DNA of 64,000 bases from HT1-32 sp040219025 (lineage in GTDB: Bacteria; Pseudomonadota; Alphaproteobacteria; Rhodospirillales; HT1-32). Where the stretch lies: NCBI GenBank assembly GCA_040219025.1, contig JAVJTE010000012.1, forward strand, positions 1-64,000, in the 5' to 3' direction. Under the pieces are notes generated by a model. It searched no databases and was not told the origin of the DNA. It worked only from the letters and a program-made list of their open reading frames with translations. Position numbers and translations under genes: made by a program. Below, one piece after another: positions 59,452-64,000 of the stretch; position 1 is the first letter of the stretch, and every line of letters starts with the position of its first letter.

Positions 59452-62213
59452 GCGCGCCAGTCAGGTTCACCCTCGACGGCAAAGCGGTCGAGGCAGCAGC
59501 AGACGAAACAATCTGGCAGGTGGCAAACCGCCTTGGCACGGAGATCCCGCATCTCTGCCACCGGCCGGAACCCGGCTATCGCCCGGACGGAAACTGTCGC
59601 GCCTGCATGGTAGAGATTGAGGGCGAGCGGGTTCTTGCTGCCTCCTGCCTGCGTAAACCGGCTGAGGGAATGGTCGTCAGTTCCGCCAGCGAGCGGGCCA
59701 GAGCATCGCGCAACATGGTGATGGAGCTGCTGATCGCCGACCAGCCTCCGCAGACAGAAGCCCACGACCGGGAAGCCGGTTTCTGGAAATGGGCGGATGC
59801 CATGGAGGTCACAAGCTCCCGCTTTCCGGCGAGGAAAACGCCGGTGCCGGATTCGAGCCATCCGGCGATGCGGGTCAATCTGGACGCCTGCATCAACTGC
59901 AATCTGTGTGTTCGCGCCTGCCGGGAAGTACAGGTCAATGACGTGATCGGCATGGCCTGGCGGGGTCACGAATCAAAGATCGTCTTCGATTTCGACGACC
60001 CCATGGGCGACAGCACCTGTGTTGCCTGTGGTGAATGTGTACAGGCCTGCCCGACCGGTGCCCTTATGCCCGCAAGCATTGTCGACGAGAAGGGTATCGG
60101 TGCACGAACGGCTGACCGTGAAGTGAACAGCGTCTGCCCCTATTGCGGTGTCGGCTGCCAGATCACCTACAAGATCAGGGATGACAGGATCGCCTGGGTT
60201 GAAGGTCGTGAAGGTCCGGCCAATCAGAACCGGCTCTGTGTGAAGGGACGGTTCGGATTCGACTACGCGCATCACCGCGATCGCCTCAGCACCCCCATGA
60301 TCCGCCGCAAGGATACGCCGAAGGCGGCTGACTCCTATGTCGATCCGGCCAATCCATGGACCCATTTCCGCGAAGCCAGCTGGGATGAAGCGCTGGAAGC
60401 AGCCGCAGAGGGATTCCTGAAAACCAGATCCGCCCATGGCCCGGGCTCGCTTGCCGGTTTCGGCTCTGCCAAGGGCACCAACGAGGAAGCCTATCTGTTC
60501 CAGAAGCTGGTTCGCACCGGCTTTGGCACCAACAATGTCGATCACTGCACCCGGCTCTGCCACGCCTCCTCCGTCGCCGCCCTGATGGAGGGCATTGGTT
60601 CCGGCGCCGTGACTGCCCCGGTTTCCGAGTGCCGGAATGCCGAGGTCATCATCATCATCGGGGCACAGCCGACCACCAACCATCCGGTCGCCGCAACCTA
60701 TATCAAGAACGCGGCGAAAAAGGGTGCCCGGCTGATCATCATGGACCCTCGGGGTCAGGGCCTCGACCGCTATGCCAGTCACAAGCTCCAGTTCAAGCCG
60801 GGAACCGATGTGGCGCTGCTCAATGCGATCATGAACGTGATTGTGACGGAAAAGCTGTACGATCAGAACTATATCGATAAATTCACCCGTGATTTCAGCC
60901 ATATAAAGGCTCATGTCGAAGGCTTCACACCGGAAAGCATGGCACCGGTCTGTGGCATCGACGCTGAAACCATCCGCACCGTTGCCAGGCTCTATGCCAA
61001 CGCCAAGACGGCGATGATTTTCTGGGGCATGGGCATCTCCCAGCATGTGCATGGTACCGACAATGCCCGTTGCCTGATCGCCCTCGCGCTGATGACCGGC
61101 CAGGTCGGGCGTCCCGGCAGCGGCCTGCACCCGCTTCGGGGGCAGAACAATGTTCAGGGCGCGTCAGACAGCGGCCTGATCCCGATGGTGTTCCCGAACT
61201 ATGCGCCCGTCACGGACCCGGCCAACCATGCGTTCTTTGAACAGTTCTGGAATGCACGGCTGGACCCGAATGCCGGTCTTACCGTGGTCGAGATTATTGA
61301 CGCCGCCGATCGCGGTGATATTCGCGGTATGTATGTCATGGGTGAAAACCCGGCCATGTCCGACCCGGATCAGCTGCATGTCCGCAATGCACTAGCAAAA
61401 CTTGACCATCTGGTGGTACAGGAAATCTTCCTCACCGAAACCGCGATGTTCGCCGATGTCATTCTGCCGGCAAGCGCCTGGCCGGAAAAGGACGGGACGG
61501 TTTCCAACACCGACCGCCGGGTGCAGATCGGGCGGGCTGCCGTCCCCCTGCCCGGTCAGGCCCGGCAGGACTGGGAACTGATCCAGCAGCTTGCCAACAG
61601 GATGGGTCTCGGCTGGAACTACAGCCATATCAGCGAGGTCTTTGCCGAAATGCGGGACTGCATGCCGCCGCTCAAGGGAATAACCTGGGACCGGCTGGTG
61701 CGGGAAGACGCTGTAACTTACCCTTGCGAAGCAGTTGATGAACCCGGTCAGGAGGTCCTGTTCGCCAGTGGCTATCCAACGCCGGATGGCCGCGGCAGAT
61801 TTGTTGCCGCCGATATTATCCCGCCGGACGAGATACCTGATGATGACTACCCTATGGTGCTGACAACGGGCCGTTTGCTTGAACACTGGCATACCGGCGC
61901 AATGACCCGGCGGGCAACCAACCTTGATGCGCTGGAGCCGGAGGGCGTTGCCCATCTGGCTCCGTCAGACCTGCAGCGGCTGGGTGTGGAGGCCGGTGGC
62001 TGGGTCAGCGTGGCAACGCGCAGGGGTAACGTCACCCTGAAGGCCCGTGCAGACCGGGGTGTGCCGGCTGGCATGGTCTTCATTCCCTTCTGCTTCGCGG
62101 AATCACCGGCAAACCGGCTGACAAACCCGGCACTGGACCCGACCGGCAAGATTGCCGAGTTGAAATATTGCGCCGCACGCGTTGAAGCGACAGAGACAGT
62201 GCCAGTGACATAA
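59448..62213 (+). CDS. fdsA: NAD-dependent formate dehydrogenase, alpha subunit
   Basis: 921 aa molybdoenzyme oxidising formate to CO2. The N-terminal NuoG-like domain has [2Fe-2S] Cys 37, 50, 53 and 67. Two [4Fe-4S] ferredoxin clusters use Cys 148/151/154/158 and 191/194/197/201. The Mo-bisMGD part starts with CPYCGVGC (230-237) and Cys 264. The Mo ligand is Cys 371 in NNVDHCTRLCHASSV, so this enzyme is a Cys form and not a selenoprotein, relevant to the UGA-containing gene at 24272. C-terminal MGD binding includes GRLLEHWHTGAMTRR near 805. fdhD and a FdsD-like small subunit, common neighbours in this type, are absent here. Confidence 0.95.
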   Translation: MSAPVRFTLDGKAVEAAADETIWQVANRLGTEIPHLCHRPEPGYRPDGNCRACMVEIEGERVLAASCLRKPAEGMVVSSASERARASRNMVMELLIADQPPQTEAHDREAGFWKWADAMEVTSSRFPARKTPVPDSSHPAMRVNLDACINCNLCVRACREVQVNDVIGMAWRGHESKIVFDFDDPMGDSTCVACGECVQACPTGALMPASIVDEKGIGARTADREVNSVCPYCGVGCQITYKIRDDRIAWVEGREGPANQNRLCVKGRFGFDYAHHRDRLSTPMIRRKDTPKAADSYVDPANPWTHFREASWDEALEAAAEGFLKTRSAHGPGSLAGFGSAKGTNEEAYLFQKLVRTGFGTNNVDHCTRLCHASSVAALMEGIGSGAVTAPVSECRNAEVIIIIGAQPTTNHPVAATYIKNAAKKGARLIIMDPRGQGLDRYASHKLQFKPGTDVALLNAIMNVIVTEKLYDQNYIDKFTRDFSHIKAHVEGFTPESMAPVCGIDAETIRTVARLYANAKTAMIFWGMGISQHVHGTDNARCLIALALMTGQVGRPGSGLHPLRGQNNVQGASDSGLIPMVFPNYAPVTDPANHAFFEQFWNARLDPNAGLTVVEIIDAADRGDIRGMYVMGENPAMSDPDQLHVRNALAKLDHLVVQEIFLTETAMFADVILPASAWPEKDGTVSNTDRRVQIGRAAVPLPGQARQDWELIQQLANRMGLGWNYSHISEVFAEMRDCMPPLKGITWDRLVREDAVTYPCEAVDEPGQEVLFASGYPTPDGRGRFVAADIIPPDEIPDDDYPMVLTTGRLLEHWHTGAMTRRATNLDALEPEGVAHLAPSDLQRLGVEAGGWVSVATRRGNVTLKARADRGVPAGMVFIPFCFAESPANRLTNPALDPTGKIAELKYCAARVEATETVPVT

Positions 62214-62305
62214 TAACCGGATCACTATCCGCACGGGTGCGGCAGAGCAGGACTGAACCAAGACAAACAGGCAAGGTAAAATGCTGTAAAATAGACATAA
62301 AAAAG

Positions 62306-62328
62306 GGGCCGTGCTTAAAGCACGGCCC
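62306..62328 (-). terminator. Perfect hairpin with T-run on the minus strand
   Basis: GGGCCGTGCT (62306-62315) and AGCACGGCCC (62319-62328) form a 10-bp stem with a 3-base loop. On the plus strand it is followed by AAGTC, but read leftward it is followed by a run of T (plus-strand 62299-62304 is A-rich), so it has the shape of an intrinsic terminator for leftward transcripts. For the rightward fds transcript it would act as a simple 3' stabiliser. Confidence 0.65.
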
Positions 62329-62342
62329 AAGTCTAGGGAGGA

Positions 62343-62381
62343 AACGTCCAAGATGGACGTTGCAACGGAAACCGCTGCAAC
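62343..62381 (+). other. Two overlapping, mutually exclusive hairpins and a 12-codon mini-ORF
   Basis: AACGTCCA (62343-62350) pairs with TGGACGTT (62354-62361). GTTGCA (62359-62364) pairs with TGCAAC (62376-62381), with CGG/CCG inside. The two stems share 62359-62361, so only one can form. A mini-ORF starts at ATG 62353 and ends TAA 62389-62391, in a TAATG overlap with ATG 62391, and an AGGGAGG site lies at 62335-62341. This layout resembles a leader or attenuator, but no known riboswitch was recognised. Confidence 0.45.
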
Positions 62382-62416
62382 ACGAAAATAATGGCAATCC
62401 GGTTCCATCCTGTCAA

Positions 62417-62480
62417 CTGCGATTTCGCAATCGCAGCATTTTTCTGGCCGACAAGGGCAAAATATATTGCGATTGCGAAA
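62417..62480. promoter_or_regulatory. Cluster of inverted TGCGA repeats upstream of the methyltransferase
   Basis: CTGCGAT (62417-62423) and ATCGCAG (62430-62436) form one dyad. TTTCGCAATCGCA (62423-62435) and TGCGATTGCGAAA (62468-62480) form a 13-bp inverted repeat around a 32-base spacer. Five copies of TGCGA/TCGCA fall within 64 bases. This arrangement suggests cooperative binding of a dimeric regulator. It falls inside the annotated-in-frame extension of the methyltransferase, which argues that the extension is not coding. Confidence 0.45.
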
Positions 62481-62504
62481 AGCCGAACAGATAAGGTCTG
62501 CAAC

Positions 62505-63290
62505 TTGACCCTGAATGACGACAGTCTTGAGGGCCTCAACCGGTCAACTTACCGGAACAGGGCCATTGTAGCTCAATATCAGCGCCGTTCCGACATCCTG
62601 CCGGGCGAACAACTGCTGTTCCGGACATACCGCGAACGCCTGTCTGGCAGCAGATTGCTCGATATCGGTGTCGGTGGCGGGCGAACAACCGCCTTTCTGC
62701 TGGATATGGTCCAACATTATACTGGCGTCGATCTGTCGGACGAGATGGTTGATGCCTGTAAGTTACGGTTTCCGGATCAAGCCGGCAGTTTCCGGCAATG
62801 TGATGTTCGTGACATGTCGATGTTTGGCGACCAGTCGTTCGATATCGTGCTCTTCAGCTTCAACGGTCTCGATTATATTCCGCATCAGGGGCGACTGGCT
62901 GCGTTGAGAGAAATCAGACGTGTCGTGAGACCCGGCGGTCTGTTTATCTTCTCGACTCACCTTACCCCCAGCCTCAAGTCCCGCTTTGCCTCAACAGCCA
63001 ATCCCAACTCTGACAACTGGCTGAGTGACTGGCGGCTCAGGCTGCTGTTTCACTGGCATAATCTGGGGGTGCGCAATATCGATGCCGCCCCCTACAGTCT
63101 GGTACGCGATGCGTCACACAACTTTCGTCTGATCACCTATTACAGCCAGCCGGAAACCGTCCTGGAGCAGTTGGCAGATGCCGGATTCGGCGCGGTGAGG
63201 ATTTTTGAAAACTACCGGGAAGCGGAAATGAGCCGGGAAGCGTTTCTTACAACGCTGTTGAACTGGGCTTATTTCGCCGTTGAAGCCTGA
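62505..63290 (+). CDS. Class I SAM-dependent methyltransferase
   Basis: 261 aa from TTG 62505, with TAAGG 6 bases upstream; the frame is open from ATG 62391 but that extension overlaps the inverted repeats and lacks conservation-like features. LLDIGVGGGRTTAFLLDM near residue 50 is motif I for SAM binding, YTGVDLSDEMVDACKLRFP near 75 motif II and FDIVLFSFNGLDYI near 112 motif IV. REIRRVVRPGGLFIFSTHLTPS near 140 is the post-I catalytic strand common to small-molecule methyltransferases. The substrate is unknown. It converges with the DUF2062 gene and overlaps it by 44 bases. Confidence 0.8.
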   Translation: MTLNDDSLEGLNRSTYRNRAIVAQYQRRSDILPGEQLLFRTYRERLSGSRLLDIGVGGGRTTAFLLDMVQHYTGVDLSDEMVDACKLRFPDQAGSFRQCDVRDMSMFGDQSFDIVLFSFNGLDYIPHQGRLAALREIRRVVRPGGLFIFSTHLTPSLKSRFASTANPNSDNWLSDWRLRLLFHWHNLGVRNIDAAPYSLVRDASHNFRLITYYSQPETVLEQLADAGFGAVRIFENYREAEMSREAFLTTLLNWAYFAVEA

Positions 63291-63921
63291 GCTCGCGCTT
63301 TCTTCTGCGCCGCGCCTGTTGCGCCGTGCTGTAGCGAAGGGCCAGCCGGTAAGTAACCCAGCCGCCGACAATCGCCCAGGGAATGGAACCGATAAACATC
63401 GGCACCCCGAATGTTCGCAGAAGACCCGCCGTATATATCCAGAGCGATTCCAGAAAGGATGCTTCGGTGATCATGCTCTGGGAGAGCATGGCGACGAAGG
63501 TACTGTATCCCCGGACATCCATATGCTGACCAAGCATCAGCTGACCGGAAACAAAAAAGATATAATAGACCGGCCCGACCGTGAAAACGTTGGTCACCCA
63601 AGTCCAGGCCATTGCCGTGATGACACTGAAATCAAACTGTCTGGAGATCGTCCGCAACACCAGCCAGATCAGGGCAACCATCGGCATCTGAATGCCAACG
63701 GTCGGGGTCAGCGCAACCACCATGCCCACAGCGACACCGCGCGCCACATAGTCAGGCGGATTACGATCCCGCTTGATCGGGATCACCAGCCGGTAGCGTG
63801 CAATACGCCGGAGTCCTACAAGAACCCGACTGGTCAAACCTGGCACATATTCCTCCGTCATCGCGGGCCGCAAACCGGGGGCATATGACCGTCCCGCACC
63901 CGTCATGTCTAGACGGAACAA
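63247..63921 (-). CDS. DUF2062 membrane protein
   Basis: 224 aa; ATG at 63906 is an alternative start. The DUF2062 core is clear: RDRNPPDYVARGVAVGMVVALTP near residue 52, VGIQMPMVALIWLVLR, WVTNVFTVGPVYYIFFVSGQLMLG near 108 and a C-terminal helix WTYRL-type region (IPWAIVGGWVTYRLALR). Two or three helices and a basic C-tail (RRRRKRELRLQRRN) are visible. It is conserved in proteobacteria and uncharacterised. Its 3' end overlaps the convergent methyltransferase end by 44 bases. Confidence 0.85.
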   Translation of the reverse strand: MFRLDMTGAGRSYAPGLRPAMTEEYVPGLTSRVLVGLRRIARYRLVIPIKRDRNPPDYVARGVAVGMVVALTPTVGIQMPMVALIWLVLRTISRQFDFSVITAMAWTWVTNVFTVGPVYYIFFVSGQLMLGQHMDVRGYSTFVAMLSQSMITEASFLESLWIYTAGLLRTFGVPMFIGSIPWAIVGGWVTYRLALRYSTAQQARRRRKRELRLQRRNKPSSTAL

Positions 63922-63933
63922 CCGGATATCGCG

Positions 63934-64000
63934 ATGAATTCATTCACGTCCGTTGCTGACGGCGTAACTGATCGGTCCGATCTGCGTTTACCGTCAGTGA
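63934..64000 (+). CDS. Possible start of an unidentified gene cut by the window edge
   Basis: A rightward frame opens at ATG 63934 (MNSFTSVADGVTDRSD) and stays open to the window end, 22 codons. It is divergent from the DUF2062 gene at 63921 with only a 12-base gap, and no strong ribosome site was seen, so coding is uncertain. No product can be named. Confidence 0.25.
   Translation, partial: MNSFTSVADGVTDRSDLRLPSV

Noticed and set aside
62391..62504. ATG 62391 as the methyltransferase start
   Set aside because: The extra 38 residues overlap clustered inverted repeats and have no methyltransferase features. TTG 62505 with an upstream TAAGG is preferred, though not certain.
1..64000. CRISPR arrays, tRNA or rRNA genes
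   Set aside because: No regularly spaced repeats or tRNA/rRNA-like segments were noticed on either strand. A tRNAscan or Infernal run was not possible.

Overview
The window looks like a chromosomal segment of an alphaproteobacterium, most probably a marine or heterotrophic Rhodospirillales-type organism. This is inferred from moderately high GC, from the gene families (heterotetrameric sarcosine oxidase, FdsGB/FdsA-type formate dehydrogenase, a 2-aminoethylphosphonate uptake operon, a BMP-type nucleoside ABC transporter, DUF2062) and from a palindromic repeat of the alphaproteobacterial intergenic type near 1.2 kb. No rRNA, tRNA, CRISPR array or prophage was seen. Apart from an IS5-type end at the left edge and one short-chain dehydrogenase remnant near 36.9 kb, the genes look intact.

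Left part (1-17.7 kb): the end of an IS5-family transposase abuts a pentapeptide-repeat membrane protein. A six-gene leftward operon follows for nucleoside uptake and salvage (BMP binding protein, ATPase, two permeases, cytidine deaminase, purine nucleoside phosphorylase). Divergent from it is a periplasmic 5'-nucleotidase that would release nucleosides from nucleotides. Next come an MFS transporter, the sarcosine oxidase operon soxBDAG with a GNAT acetyltransferase, and an iron-dependent hydroxyacid-oxoacid transhydrogenase.

Middle part (17.8-45 kb): a CHASE2 adenylate cyclase converges on a Slam-like TPR/beta-barrel protein and a secreted FecR-domain protein. Then come small conserved proteins, msrA, and a glutaredoxin-DinB fusion whose first active-site Cys codon is UGA (selenoprotein candidate). 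A histidine kinase with a double periplasmic binding protein follows, then an orphan molybdenum hydroxylase, a 2OG-Fe(II) oxygenase, glycerate kinase, a D-aminoacylase/aminotransferase/DapA-like group, a MATE pump, a trypsin-like protease, a SufS/SufU-like pair and an ALDH/glutamine-synthetase-like pair.

Right part (45-64 kb): four overlapping rightward genes encode a signalling relay (NMT1/THI5-like binding domain fused to a histidine kinase, a single-domain receiver, a receiver-kinase hybrid, and a HAD hydrolase). A 2-aminoethylphosphonate module follows: phnY and phnW leftward, a LysR regulator rightward, then RidA, a fused permease, an ATPase and a binding protein leftward. Last come a two-gene NAD-dependent formate dehydrogenase, a strongly structured intergenic segment, a SAM methyltransferase and a DUF2062 membrane protein. 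Sarcosine demethylation, formate oxidation and AEP/nucleoside scavenging fit an organism that lives on dissolved organic nitrogen, phosphorus and C1 compounds.

The strongest novel signals are the in-frame UGA at the redox site of the glutaredoxin-DinB protein (24272-25030), the possible Slam/FecR surface-export and cyclase locus (17.8-23.0 kb), and the set of mutually exclusive hairpins downstream of the formate dehydrogenase (62.3-62.5 kb).
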